Below, piece by piece: positions 28,775 to 37,248 of a DNA stretch of 64,000 nucleotides. Location of the stretch: contig NZ_FNOH01000020.1 of assembly GCF_900106535.1 (NCBI RefSeq), positions 1 to 64,000 on the forward strand, in the 5' to 3' direction. Source of the stretch: Myxococcus xanthus. GTDB taxonomy: Bacteria; Myxococcota; Myxococcia; Myxococcales; Myxococcaceae. Under the pieces are notes generated by a model. It did no database searches. It saw only the letters and a list, made by a program, of their open reading frames with translations, and was not told the origin of the DNA. Each line of letters opens with the position of its first letter. Position 1 is the stretch's first letter. Made by a program: the position numbers and the translations under genes.

Positions 28775-29917
28775 ATGTTCCCGCGACCGCGCGCCCTCTC
28801 CCTGATTGCCCTGCTCGCCCTGACGGGCTGTGACGACGAGACGCCTCGCGTCAAACCAAAGGACCACGCGGAGGGCCTCTACGTCAAAGGCACCGCCGAG
28901 TACCTCCAGGGCCATTTCGACGCCGCCCTGGCCTCCTTCGAGGCCATGAAGCAGATTGCCCCGGACGACCCGCGCCTGCCCGCCGCGCGCGGCGAGGTGT
29001 ACCTCTCCATGGGCCGCCTGACGGACGCCGCCGCCGAGTTCGAGGCCGCCCTCAAGCTGGAGCCCAAGCGCTCCACCAACTGGAGCCGCCTGGGCTTCAT
29101 CCAGACGCAGTTGGGCCAGGTGGTCGAAGCCCAGAGTTCGCTGCGCAAGGCCCTGTCCCTCTTCCCTCAGGACTTCAACGCCCTGGAGTCGCTGGGCGAC
29201 CTGGACCTGAAGAAGGGCGACCACGACGCGGCCGTGCGGCACTTCACGCTCGCGTCCAACGCGGCGCCCTCTCCGGAGCAGAAGTCCGCGCTCATCATGC
29301 GCGCGCTGGACGTCCTGTCCTCGAAGCAGCGCTACCCGGAGCTGCTGGTCGCTGCCCAGAAGGCCGTGGATGACGGGATCCACACCGCGGACGTGCTCGC
29401 CACCCTGGGGGACGCCCTGGTGCGCGCCGGCAACCTCACCGAGGCCGCCAACGCCTACCGCGACGCCGCCAGCCGCTCGCCTCGGGATCCCACGCTCTGG
29501 GAGCTCGTCGGCGAAATCCAGATGAAGCTGGACAAGCCCGGGGACGCCATCAGCGCGTACAAGGAGTCCCTGCGCGTGCAGGACCGCGCCATCGTCCATG
29601 TGGCGCTGGCCCGTATCTACCTGGGGATGAAGGACGCCGCGGCCGCGAAGGAGGAGCTGTCCGCGGCGCTGGAGTCCGTGTCCGGCCAGGACATCCGCGA
29701 GCTGCGGGAGCTGGCCAGCCTGCTGGCCACCATGGACCGCAAGCCGGACGCGCTGCGCATCCTCGCGAACCTCAGCGCGGAGCAGGACCACGCGAAGGAC
29801 GCCGAACTGCACGTCGCCACTGCCCAACTGGCGCGGGAACTCAAGGACACCGGCATCCTGCAGGCCGCCTGCGCGCGGGCGACGGCGGCTGACGCCACCC
29901 TCAAGAAGTGCCCTTGA
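28775..29917 (+). CDS. TPR-repeat lipoprotein
   Basis: 380 residues. The signal peptide ends in the lipobox LLALTGC, then at least eight TPR units follow (for example AEYLQGHFDAALASFEAMKQ; VYLSMGRLTDAAAEFEAALK; DALVRAGNLTEAANAYRDAA). It is probably a periplasm-facing or outer-membrane scaffold for protein complexes. No catalytic domain is present. It follows the outer-membrane protein gene directly, so they may work together. A strong hairpin separates it from convergent lexA. Confidence 0.82.
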   Translation: MFPRPRALSLIALLALTGCDDETPRVKPKDHAEGLYVKGTAEYLQGHFDAALASFEAMKQIAPDDPRLPAARGEVYLSMGRLTDAAAEFEAALKLEPKRSTNWSRLGFIQTQLGQVVEAQSSLRKALSLFPQDFNALESLGDLDLKKGDHDAAVRHFTLASNAAPSPEQKSALIMRALDVLSSKQRYPELLVAAQKAVDDGIHTADVLATLGDALVRAGNLTEAANAYRDAASRSPRDPTLWELVGEIQMKLDKPGDAISAYKESLRVQDRAIVHVALARIYLGMKDAAAAKEELSAALESVSGQDIRELRELASLLATMDRKPDALRILANLSAEQDHAKDAELHVATAQLARELKDTGILQAACARATAADATLKKCP

Positions 29918-29923
29918 GTCAGG

Positions 29924-29946
29924 CCCGGGCCAGGAAACGGCCCGGG
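29924..29946. terminator. Bidirectional hairpin between the TPR lipoprotein gene and lexA
   Basis: CCCGGGCC (29924-29931), loop AGGAAAC, then GGCCCGGG (29939-29946). The eight-base stem is perfect and lies between two convergent stop codons. Confidence 0.7.
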
Positions 29947-29960
29947 ACGGGTGGGGTGGA

Positions 29961-30629
29961 CTACGGGGTGCGGCCGCCCTGGAGCTTGCGGTACACGCCC
30001 ACCACCTGACCCAGAATCATCGTGGACCGGAACTCCGCGCGGCTCACGTAGATGGGCTGCATGGTGGCGTTGGCCGGCTGGAAGCGGATGCGGTCCCCTT
30101 CCGGGTAGTAACGCTTCACCGTGGCCTCGTCCTCGATGAGGGCCACCACGATTTCACCCGGCTGTGCGGATGGCGTCTTCTTCACGAAGAGGTAGTCCCC
30201 GTCGTGGATGCCGTCGTCAATCATCGACTGCCCCTTCACGCGCAGGGCGAAGACCTCGCGGCCATTCACACCTCCGAGCAGGAAGCTGTCGATCTTGACG
30301 GAGTCCTCCATGTTCTCCTGCGCCAGCAGCGGCGCGCCGGCGGCGACCTTGCCCAGCAGGGGAATCTCCACCATGCCGGAGTCCTTGCGCGCCCCCAGGC
30401 CGAGGAGCAACCGCGCGCGCTTGGTGGCCACCAGGGAGCGGCTCTGCTGCTCGCCCCGGTTCAGGTAACCCTTGCGCTCCAGCGCCTTCAGGTGGTCGTT
30501 GACGCCGTTCGTCGAGCGGATGTCCATGTGCTCCCCGATTTCGCGAATCGTCGGCGGGAAGCCCCGGGTCTCCGTCTCCTTGACGATGAAGCTGAGAATC
30601 TCGCGCTGGCGTTCCGTGAGCTCTTCCAT
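29961..30629 (-). CDS. lexA: LexA repressor of the SOS response
   Basis: 222 residues. The N-terminal winged helix (LTERQREILSFIVKETETRG, then TIREIGEHMDIRSTNGVNDH) binds operator DNA. The C-terminal S24 domain has the cleavage site in VAAGAP, the catalytic Ser in GQSMIDDGI and Lys in EATVKRYY. RecA filaments trigger self-cleavage after DNA damage. The ATG at 30629 has GAGGGAG upstream. A LexA box in the promoter indicates autoregulation. Confidence 0.96.
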   Translation of the reverse strand: MEELTERQREILSFIVKETETRGFPPTIREIGEHMDIRSTNGVNDHLKALERKGYLNRGEQQSRSLVATKRARLLLGLGARKDSGMVEIPLLGKVAAGAPLLAQENMEDSVKIDSFLLGGVNGREVFALRVKGQSMIDDGIHDGDYLFVKKTPSAQPGEIVVALIEDEATVKRYYPEGDRIRFQPANATMQPIYVSRAEFRSTMILGQVVGVYRKLQGGRTP

Positions 30630-30702
30630 GCGCTCCCTCACTCGTCTGCCGTCCTGCCGGGGAGTCGTTCCCCCCAGGCAACAGGCTTTCAGTGTCACTC
30701 TC

Positions 30703-30725
30703 CCTGAACAGACGTGTAGAGTCAA
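30703..30725 (-). promoter_or_regulatory. LexA box and -35 element of lexA
   Basis: On the minus strand 30719-30703 reads CTACACGTCTGTTCAGG. It fits every position of the Myxococcus xanthus LexA consensus CTRHAMRYBYGTTCAGS reported for lexA. It directly follows a -35-like TTGACT (minus strand, 30725-30720), so LexA would block RNA polymerase. It lies in the gap between divergent lexA and the hybrid kinase operon. Confidence 0.9.
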
Positions 30726-30825
30726 CTCGTCCGGTGTCACCCTGCACACTCGCGGTGTGCCCCGTTCCGTCCTGTTTCTCACTTCTTGAGGTGGGGGGAC
30801 GAACTCGACGTACACTTCGGCTGCT

Positions 30826-33800
30826 TTGTCCGAGCTCCGCCACACGCTGCTCTTCGTCGACGACGAGGCCGACGTCCTGGACATCCTCACGCGGATGTTC
30901 CAGCGCCGGTACCGCGTCCTCACGGCCCGAAGCGGTTCCGCCGCGCTGGAAATCCTGAGAAAGGAGCCGGTGGACGTCCTCATCACCGACCAGCGGATGC
31001 CCGAGATGACGGGCATCGAGCTGGTGGCCACCGCGCGCGCGGAGGGCTTCGACGTCACCGCGCTGCTGCTCACGGGATACACCCACCCGGACGACATCAT
31101 CGCGGCCATCAACCAGGGGCAGGTGTACCGGTACATCACCAAGCCCTGGGATGTGAACGACCTGCTCATCACCGTGAAGAACGCGGTGGAGTACACGCAG
31201 CTGCGCAAGGACAAGGAGCGGCTGATCCGTCAGCTCCACCAGCGCGTGGAGGCGCTCTTCGTCCTGTACGAGGTCAGCCGCGCCAGCGCGAATGATCCGG
31301 CCAGCTACGACAACATCATCGACCGCGTGCTCATTGCCGTGGCGCGCGTGCTGCCGTACGACTGCGGCGCGGCGCTCATCGCACCGGACGAGGCGCGCAG
31401 CGCGACGCTGCGGCTGCGCTGTCAGGGCATGGTGGGGGAGAAGGCGCTGCTGGGCGTGAAGGAGTCCATGCTCGGTGCGTACCGCAAGAGCAGCGGCCTC
31501 CTGCTGCCCGAGGACCGCGTCATCACCCGCGTGGCGGGCACCACCACCCAGGACGCGGCGGCGCCGTCGGTGTACCCCAGCCAGCTCACGGTGAACCTGG
31601 TCGCGGGTGGGCGCCCGGTGGGCATGCTGTCGCTGTTCAGCCAGAAGCCGGACGCCTTCTCCGAGGACGACGGCGTGTTGCTGGACGTGCTCGCCAACCA
31701 GACGGCGGACGCCATCCAGTCCCTGCGCTCGGCGGAGGAGGAAGCCCGCCACCGCATGGAGCGGATGGTGGAGTCCATGGCCGACGGCGTGGTCCTCACC
31801 GACGAGAAGAACGACATCGTGGTGATGAACCCGGCGGCGCGGCGGCTGCTACACGCGGGGGAGAACCCCGAGGAGCAGACGACGCGGCTGATGGAGGAGC
31901 GCCTGGGCTTCCAGCCCTTCCACCTGGTGCGCGGTTGGGAGTACGGGGGCGGGCAGGTGCTGCGCGAGGAGGTGAAGCTCTTCGACCGGCACGTCCAGAC
32001 GACGGTGACGCCGGTGACGGACGCGCGGAACACGTTGCGTGGCGTGTGCGTGGTGCTGCGCGACATCACCGAGCAGAAGCGACTGGAGGAGCGCAAGGAC
32101 GAGTTCGTCTCCATGGTGAGCCACGAGCTGCGCACGCCGCTGACGTCCATCTCCGGCGCGCTGGACCTGGTGCTCAACTTCATGGCCGGCGACATCAACG
32201 AGCGGCAGCGCCGCTACCTGTCGCTGGCGCGGGACTCCACGGAGAAGCTCAACGCCATCGTGGACGACCTGCTGGACCTGTCGAAGTTCGCCAAGGGCCG
32301 GCTGCGGATGAACTTCGAGGTGTCGTACCTCGACGAGCTCGTCCAGCGCGTGGTGGAGAAGTACGGCCCGGCCTTCGGCGAGAAGCGCGTGCTGGTGAAG
32401 CCCGTGCTGCCGCGCCATCCGCTGCGCGTCCTGGCGGATCCGAACCGCTTGGACCAGGTGCTCAACAACCTGCTCAACAACGCGGTGAAGTTCACCCCGG
32501 AGGGCGGGGAGGTGCGGGTGGAGATCCACGCCACCTCCAGCCTGCCGGGCTACGTGGTGGTGTCCTGCTGGAACAGCGGAGACCCCATCTCGGAGGAGAG
32601 CCTGGAGCGCATCTTCGACCGCTTCGAACAGGCGCGCACCAAGGCCAACCGCACCGTGCGAGGCACCGGCCTGGGGCTGGCCATCTGCCGCAACATCGTG
32701 GAGGCCCACGGAGGCCGCATCTGGTGCGAGCCGTGTACGGACGGCGTGCGCTTCATGGTGGTGCTGCCCACCGAGCCGCCGCCGGAGCTGCGCCGGGGAG
32801 ACGACGTGGCGGACGCCATCCAGCTCCCGCGCCGGCAGGAGAGCCGCGGCCGGGTGCTCATCATTGATGGCGAGCCCGAGGTGGCCTTCATCGCGAAGGC
32901 GCTGATGACCGGGCGTGGCTACGACGTGCGGCTGGCCTTCGACGCGGAAGACGGCCTGGCCGCCGCGCGCCGGTATGCCCCCGACACGGTGATGGTGTCC
33001 GTGCGCCTGCCGGACGTGGACGGGCTGCGGCTGGCGGAAATCCTCCGGCACGACCCGGAGACGCGCCGTGCGCCGCTGCTGGTGTCCTCCGCCTTCGACG
33101 AGCGTCAGCGCGCCTTCCGCGCGGGCGCGGATGCCTTCCTGGTGCGCCCGTTGGCGCCGGACAAGCTGCTGGCCACGGTGGACTCGTTGGTGCGCGGCCG
33201 CCAGGGCCCGGCGCACGGCCGCGTGCTGGTGGTGGACGACGATGCGAAGATTGCCGCCATCTGCCGCGAGGTGCTGGAGAACATCGGCTTCGACGTGGCG
33301 CTGGCGGGCTCCATCGAGGAGGGGCGCCGCTCCCTGCGCGAGCGCCGGCCGGACGTCGTGCTGCTGGACGTGACGCTGCCGGACGGCGACGGCTTCGTCT
33401 TCCTGGAGGAGATCAAGGCGGAGAGCGCCGGTGGTCACATCTCCGTCATCTTCATCTCCGCCCGCGCGGAGACGTCCTCCAAGGTGCGCGCGCTCAAGCT
33501 GGGCGGTGACGACTACCTCACCAAGCCCTTCGACGCGCTGGAGCTAGGGGCGCGCGTGGAGAGCGTGATGCGGCGCAAGGAGCAGGAGCTGTCGGCCTCT
33601 CCCACCACGCAATTGCCGGGCTCCACCGCCATCGAGCGCGAGGTGCAGCGGCGCCTCTCCGCGCGCCGCCCCTTCGCCTTCTGCTACCTGGACCTGGACA
33701 ACCTCAAGGCCTACAACGACTACTACGGCTTCGCGAAGGCGGACGGCGTGGTGCGCCAGACGGGCGACTTGATGCGTGAGGTGTTCGCGCAGGACGGCGC

Positions 33801-34155
33801 GCCCGGTGACTTCCTGGGCCACGTGGCCGGTGACGACTTCGTCTTCATCACCTCGCCGGAGTCGGTGGACCGCATCTGCCAGAAGGCCATTGAGACGTTC
33901 GACCGCATCATCCCGCTTTATTACGACCGGCAGGACCGGGAGCGCGGCCACATCGAGGCGGAGGACCGCTACGGGGAGAAGCGGCAGTTCCCCATCATGA
34001 GCGTGTCCGTGGTGGCGGTGATGACGGACGGAACGCAGGACCACGCGGAGTTGGCGCGGCGCGCCGCGGACATGAAGAAGCGCGCCAAGGCGATTGCGGG
34101 CTCTGTCTTCCTGCGCAGTGACCAGGAGCGGGTGGTACGCTCCGTGGCCGGATGA
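30826..34155 (+). CDS. Eight-domain hybrid sensor kinase: receiver-GAF-PAS-HisKA-HATPase-receiver-receiver-GGDEF-like
   Basis: 1109 residues, no membrane segment. Receiver 1 (about 6-120) has VDDEAD, ITDQRMPEMTG and YITKPWD. A GAF domain (about 150-300) and a PAS domain (about 310-425) follow. HisKA has phospho-His at 433 in VSHELRTPLT; HATPase_c has NLLNNAVKFTPEG and GTGLGLAICR. Receiver 2 is degenerate: Ser replaces the phospho-Asp (VMVSVRLPDVDG) and Arg replaces Lys (LVRPLAP). Receiver 3 is intact (LLDVTLPDGDG, YLTKPFD). The terminal GGDEF-like domain has AGDDF instead of GGDEF and is probably not a cyclase. The TTG at 30826 is the best start. It overlaps the next kinase gene by four bases. 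Confidence 0.88.
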   Translation: MSELRHTLLFVDDEADVLDILTRMFQRRYRVLTARSGSAALEILRKEPVDVLITDQRMPEMTGIELVATARAEGFDVTALLLTGYTHPDDIIAAINQGQVYRYITKPWDVNDLLITVKNAVEYTQLRKDKERLIRQLHQRVEALFVLYEVSRASANDPASYDNIIDRVLIAVARVLPYDCGAALIAPDEARSATLRLRCQGMVGEKALLGVKESMLGAYRKSSGLLLPEDRVITRVAGTTTQDAAAPSVYPSQLTVNLVAGGRPVGMLSLFSQKPDAFSEDDGVLLDVLANQTADAIQSLRSAEEEARHRMERMVESMADGVVLTDEKNDIVVMNPAARRLLHAGENPEEQTTRLMEERLGFQPFHLVRGWEYGGGQVLREEVKLFDRHVQTTVTPVTDARNTLRGVCVVLRDITEQKRLEERKDEFVSMVSHELRTPLTSISGALDLVLNFMAGDINERQRRYLSLARDSTEKLNAIVDDLLDLSKFAKGRLRMNFEVSYLDELVQRVVEKYGPAFGEKRVLVKPVLPRHPLRVLADPNRLDQVLNNLLNNAVKFTPEGGEVRVEIHATSSLPGYVVVSCWNSGDPISEESLERIFDRFEQARTKANRTVRGTGLGLAICRNIVEAHGGRIWCEPCTDGVRFMVVLPTEPPPELRRGDDVADAIQLPRRQESRGRVLIIDGEPEVAFIAKALMTGRGYDVRLAFDAEDGLAAARRYAPDTVMVSVRLPDVDGLRLAEILRHDPETRRAPLLVSSAFDERQRAFRAGADAFLVRPLAPDKLLATVDSLVRGRQGPAHGRVLVVDDDAKIAAICREVLENIGFDVALAGSIEEGRRSLRERRPDVVLLDVTLPDGDGFVFLEEIKAESAGGHISVIFISARAETSSKVRALKLGGDDYLTKPFDALELGARVESVMRRKEQELSASPTTQLPGSTAIEREVQRRLSARRPFAFCYLDLDNLKAYNDYYGFAKADGVVRQTGDLMREVFAQDGAPGDFLGHVAGDDFVFITSPESVDRICQKAIETFDRIIPLYYDRQDRERGHIEAEDRYGEKRQFPIMSVSVVAVMTDGTQDHAELARRAADMKKRAKAIAGSVFLRSDQERVVRSVAG

Positions 34156-35999
34156 GGCTCTACCAGCAACTCGTCCTGTTCATGCTCGCCGCGACGGTGC
34201 TTCCCCTGGCCGCGGTCGGCTTCCTGTTGCTTTCGCGCGCAGAGGCCGAGCTGGCCGCCCGAATCGACGCGGAGCAGCGCGCGCAGGCGGTCGCCACCGC
34301 CGAGTCCGTGGGCGCCACCATGATGGAGGTGGTGGACGCGCTGGCCCGCTCGGCGGAGCTCATCGACTGGCAGGCCGCGAGCGACGCGGAGACGCAGGGC
34401 GCGCTGCGGCTGCTTTACGGCCAGTCTCCCGCGGTGAGCGCGGTGCTGAAGCTGGACGCGGAGGGCCGTCCACTGGGCGCGCCCGTCTTCCGTGCGCAGG
34501 CCATCGACGGGCACCCGGCCTTCTCTCTGGAGTCCCTGGACCGGCTGGTGCGCTCCATTCCCGTGCAGACGCTGCGAGGCGGCGGCAAGGGCCAGGCGGC
34601 GCTGGGCAGCGCGTACGTGCACTCGGACGAGGGGCGCTCGGCGGTCGCCGTGGCGGTGAAGCTGGCGGAAGGCGAGGGCGCGCCCTTCGCCGTCGCCGAG
34701 GTCGTGCTCCATCCGCTGGAGGCGGTGCTGCGCAGGCGCCTGGGCGAAGGGCTGGGCCGCATCGACCTGGTGGACGAGGAGCGGCGCGTGCTCGCCAGCA
34801 CCGCGTCGGAGCGCCGGGGGCAGGCACTGGCGCCGGAGCTGAGCGCGCACCTGTTGGCCCCGGCGCTGCCGCTGACGGAGCTGGTGCGCAGCTTCCGCGT
34901 GGAGTCACCGGCCCGGCGGGTCAGCGTGGCGCGCGTGCCCCATGGCATGCGCTTCGACGTGCTGGTGGAAGTGGATGAGTCCACCGCGTTGGCGCCCGTG
35001 CACGGCATGCGGCGCACGGTGTTGCTGTCCATTGGCGCCACCTTCCTGGTGCTGCTCGGGCTGGGAGCCCTCTTCACGCGCCGCCTCAACGTGCGGCTGG
35101 CGGAGGTGGTGCGCGGCGCTGAGGCCTACGGGCGTGGCGAGCTGGACACGCGCTTGAAGGTCTCCGGCCAGGATGAACTGAGCGAGCTGGCCACCACCTT
35201 CAACCGCATGGGCGAGGAGCTGGAGGCGGCGCGTGCCCGGATGCTGCGCTGGAACGACGATTTGCGCGTTCGCGTGGAGGAGGCCACCGCGGACTTGAAG
35301 GCGGCCCAGGCGCAGTTGGTGGAGGCGCAGAAGCTGGCCGCGGTGGGGCAGCTCGGCGCGGGCGTGGCGCACGAAATCAACAACCCGCTGGCGGGCATCC
35401 TCGGCAACGTGCAGTTGCTGATGCTCGACCGAGGCGCCGCCGACCCGGACTTGGAGTCGCTGCGGAAAATCGAGCAGAGCGCCAAGCGCTGCAAGGAAAT
35501 CACCCAGAACCTGCTGCGCTTCTCCCAGCAGCGCGAGCGCGCGGAGCTGCGGCCGGTGGACCTCAACGCGGTGGTGCGTGACGCGCTCAGCCTCACGGAG
35601 CACCAGCTTCGCGGCGATGGCGTGGCGCTCACCAGCGTGCTGGGAGACGGGCTCGCGCGAGTGCGTGCCGACCCGGGGCACTTGTCGCAGGTGGTGCTGG
35701 CGCTGGTGTCCAACGCGCGCACCGCGATGCTGAATTCACCCGAGAAGCGGCTCACCCTGCGCACGGGCGAAGTCGGCGGCTTCGGCTTCCTGGAGGTGGA
35801 GGACACGGGGAAGGGGATTGCCCCCAACGTCCGCTCCCGCATCTTCGAGCCCTTCTTCACGACGAAGGACGTGTGGTCCAACGTGGGGTTGGGGCTCAGC
35901 GTGGCCTGGCGTGTGGTGACGGAAGCGGGCGGGAGCATCGAAGTCCGCTCGGAAGTCGAGCAGGGCAGTTGCTTCACCGTGAAGCTGCCGAAGGCGTGA
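34152..35999 (+). CDS. Membrane-bound sensor histidine kinase with HAMP domain
   Basis: 615 residues. TM1 is at about 7-28 (LVLFMLAATVLPLAAVGFLL). A periplasmic sensor region of about 260 residues (dCache-like in length) and TM2 at about 293-310 follow. Then come HAMP (EVVRGAEAYGRGELDTRLKV), a coiled coil, HisKA with H407 in GVAHEINNPLAG and HATPase_c (SNARTAM, VEDTGKGI, NVGLGLSVAWRV). This is the NtrB/ZraS-like class. No receiver is attached; the upstream hybrid kinase, coupled by an ATGA overlap, carries receivers and is a plausible partner. Confidence 0.88.
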   Translation: MRLYQQLVLFMLAATVLPLAAVGFLLLSRAEAELAARIDAEQRAQAVATAESVGATMMEVVDALARSAELIDWQAASDAETQGALRLLYGQSPAVSAVLKLDAEGRPLGAPVFRAQAIDGHPAFSLESLDRLVRSIPVQTLRGGGKGQAALGSAYVHSDEGRSAVAVAVKLAEGEGAPFAVAEVVLHPLEAVLRRRLGEGLGRIDLVDEERRVLASTASERRGQALAPELSAHLLAPALPLTELVRSFRVESPARRVSVARVPHGMRFDVLVEVDESTALAPVHGMRRTVLLSIGATFLVLLGLGALFTRRLNVRLAEVVRGAEAYGRGELDTRLKVSGQDELSELATTFNRMGEELEAARARMLRWNDDLRVRVEEATADLKAAQAQLVEAQKLAAVGQLGAGVAHEINNPLAGILGNVQLLMLDRGAADPDLESLRKIEQSAKRCKEITQNLLRFSQQRERAELRPVDLNAVVRDALSLTEHQLRGDGVALTSVLGDGLARVRADPGHLSQVVLALVSNARTAMLNSPEKRLTLRTGEVGGFGFLEVEDTGKGIAPNVRSRIFEPFFTTKDVWSNVGLGLSVAWRVVTEAGGSIEVRSEVEQGSCFTVKLPKA

Positions 36000-36016
36000 G
36001 GCCCCTTGGGGGGCCT
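35999..36016 (+). terminator. Short hairpin between the HAMP kinase and the FecR-type gene
   Basis: AGGCCCC (35999-36005), loop TTGG, GGGGCCT (36010-36016). It directly follows the kinase stop. With no T-run, it could be an attenuator or an mRNA processing/stability element within the operon. Confidence 0.4.
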
Positions 36017-36038
36017 GTGATAGCTAACGAGGCTGCCC

Positions 36039-37001
36039 ATGGCTGATTCCCGCCCATCGCGCCGTCAGGCGCCTTTCTTCATTGGCCTCGTGCTGATTCT
36101 CGCGGCGTTGCCAGTGGGGTGGTTCGTCTTCCTGCGCCCGCCACCTCCGCCGCCACTTCCTCCCGCCGCGCCGCCCGTCGTCGAGGCGCCCGTGGCGCAG
36201 AAGCCGCTGGTGCTGGAGCTCACGCAGGTGTCCGGCAAGGTGGAGGTGCAGAACACGGACGGCTCATGGCGCGAGGCCACGGTGGGCATGGCGCTGCGCC
36301 GGGATGAGCGCGTGCGCACCGATGACGGTTCGTACGCCATGCTGATTGGCGGCGAGGCGGTGGAAGTGCACATGGACCCGGGCACGGAGATTTCCGTGGA
36401 CGAGCTGACCGAGTCGCTGTCCCGCATCCTTCTCTCGCGCGGTATGGCCACCGCCGTCGTGCGGCCGGGGCAGCGTCACACCTTCGAGGTGAAGGCGGCG
36501 AACGCGGATGCCAAGGCCACGTTGCAGCAGGCCGGTGCCTTCACCATGAGCAACAACGGCGACGGCACCGTGGCGGTGGGGACGCGTGAAGGCGAGGTGA
36601 CGCTGCTCGGTCAGGGCAAGGTCGTCATCGTCCGCGCGGGACAGCAGGCCGTCGTCCGTCCGGGGCAGGCGCCGTCGGAGCCGTCACCCATCCCCACCAG
36701 TCTCCTGCTCAAGGTGGACTGGCCCACCGAGCGCACCCGCCGCGAGCGTGAGCTGGTCGTTCGCGGGCAGACGTCACCGGGCAGCCGCGTGGAGGTGGAT
36801 GGCGTCAGCGCCAAATCCGATGCAGAGGGAAACTTCCAGCGAAAGGTGGTTCTTCGCGAAGGCCGTAACACCGTCGATGTCCAGGCCTATGGCGTGGGGC
36901 GGACGCAACAGAAGGACACCAAGGACGTGGTCGTCGACACCACGCCGCCGCCGCTCAAGACGGATACCGAGAACATCTGGAATCAGCCGCGCGACGACTG
37001 A
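36039..37001 (+). CDS. FecR-domain protein with single N-terminal membrane anchor
   Basis: 320 residues. The transmembrane helix FFIGLVLILAALPVGWFVFL is at about 13-32, followed by a Pro-rich spacer. A FecR-type beta domain spans about 55-210 (VSGKVEVQNTDGSWREATVG with LRRDERVRTDDGSYAMLI), and a C-terminal Ig-like/carboxypeptidase-regulatory beta sandwich is at about 225-300 (RGQTSPGSRVEVDGVSAKSD). The classic FecR is an anti-sigma regulator, but stand-alone FecR domains of this kind are common in deltaproteobacterial envelope proteins. Its place after two kinases suggests envelope sensing; the role is inferred. Confidence 0.78.
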   Translation: MADSRPSRRQAPFFIGLVLILAALPVGWFVFLRPPPPPPLPPAAPPVVEAPVAQKPLVLELTQVSGKVEVQNTDGSWREATVGMALRRDERVRTDDGSYAMLIGGEAVEVHMDPGTEISVDELTESLSRILLSRGMATAVVRPGQRHTFEVKAANADAKATLQQAGAFTMSNNGDGTVAVGTREGEVTLLGQGKVVIVRAGQQAVVRPGQAPSEPSPIPTSLLLKVDWPTERTRRERELVVRGQTSPGSRVEVDGVSAKSDAEGNFQRKVVLREGRNTVDVQAYGVGRTQQKDTKDVVVDTTPPPLKTDTENIWNQPRDD

Positions 37002-37034
37002 ACCAGCAGCCGTGGGTGCGAGCGGGTGTTCGCC

Positions 37035-37064
37035 TTGACCCACGGCGAGTGGGCTCCCTACACT
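37035..37064 (+). promoter_or_regulatory. Promoter of the riboswitch-controlled surface operon
   Basis: TTGACC (37035-37040) and TACACT (37059-37064) are separated by 18 bases. Transcription would start near 37071, about ten bases before the aptamer, which is the right geometry for a riboswitch leader. Confidence 0.6.
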
Positions 37065-37079
37065 TCGGGGAGGAGTCAT

Positions 37080-37182
37080 TCCTGTTCAAGGGCAATCCCG
37101 GGCGAAAGCCCCGGTGCGCAAAGCCGCGGGGCCTGAAGTCCGGCCGGCCGTGACCGCCGTGGGAAGTCAGCACCGGACAGGT
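37080..37182 (+). ncRNA. Class I cyclic-di-GMP riboswitch (GEMM-I)
   Basis: The 5' AAGGGCAATCCC leads into a hairpin capped by GAAA (37104-37107). The invariant GCGCAAAGCC is at 37116-37125 and GGCCTGAA at 37130-37137. The second helix is closed by GTCCGG (37138-37143) and CCGGAC (37173-37178), and encloses TGACCGCCGTGGGAAGTCA. Order and spacing match the Vibrio Vc2 aptamer segment by segment. The base equal to Vc2 G20 is G, which favours c-di-GMP over cGAMP. Downstream, GGTTCCG (37180-37186) can pair with CGGAACC (37224-37230) just before the ribosome site GGGAGG, a plausible translational switch. Confidence 0.85.
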
Positions 37183-37248
37183 TCCGGGCCCACTGCGCCT
37201 TGGGCGGGCATGGGTCTTCATTTCGGAACCCCCGGGAGGTCCTATCCG

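Noticed and set aside
30786..30816. Promoter TTGAGG-N19-TACACT for the hybrid kinase, implying a nearly leaderless message
   Set aside because: The spacing is long, the -35 box is weak, and the TTG start is itself uncertain; not strong enough to list.
37150..37230. Cobalamin riboswitch reading, because GGGAAGTC and CCACTG appear near one another
   Set aside because: The full aptamer order is GEMM-I. The cobalamin core and its GCCACTG box are not in the right order or spacing.
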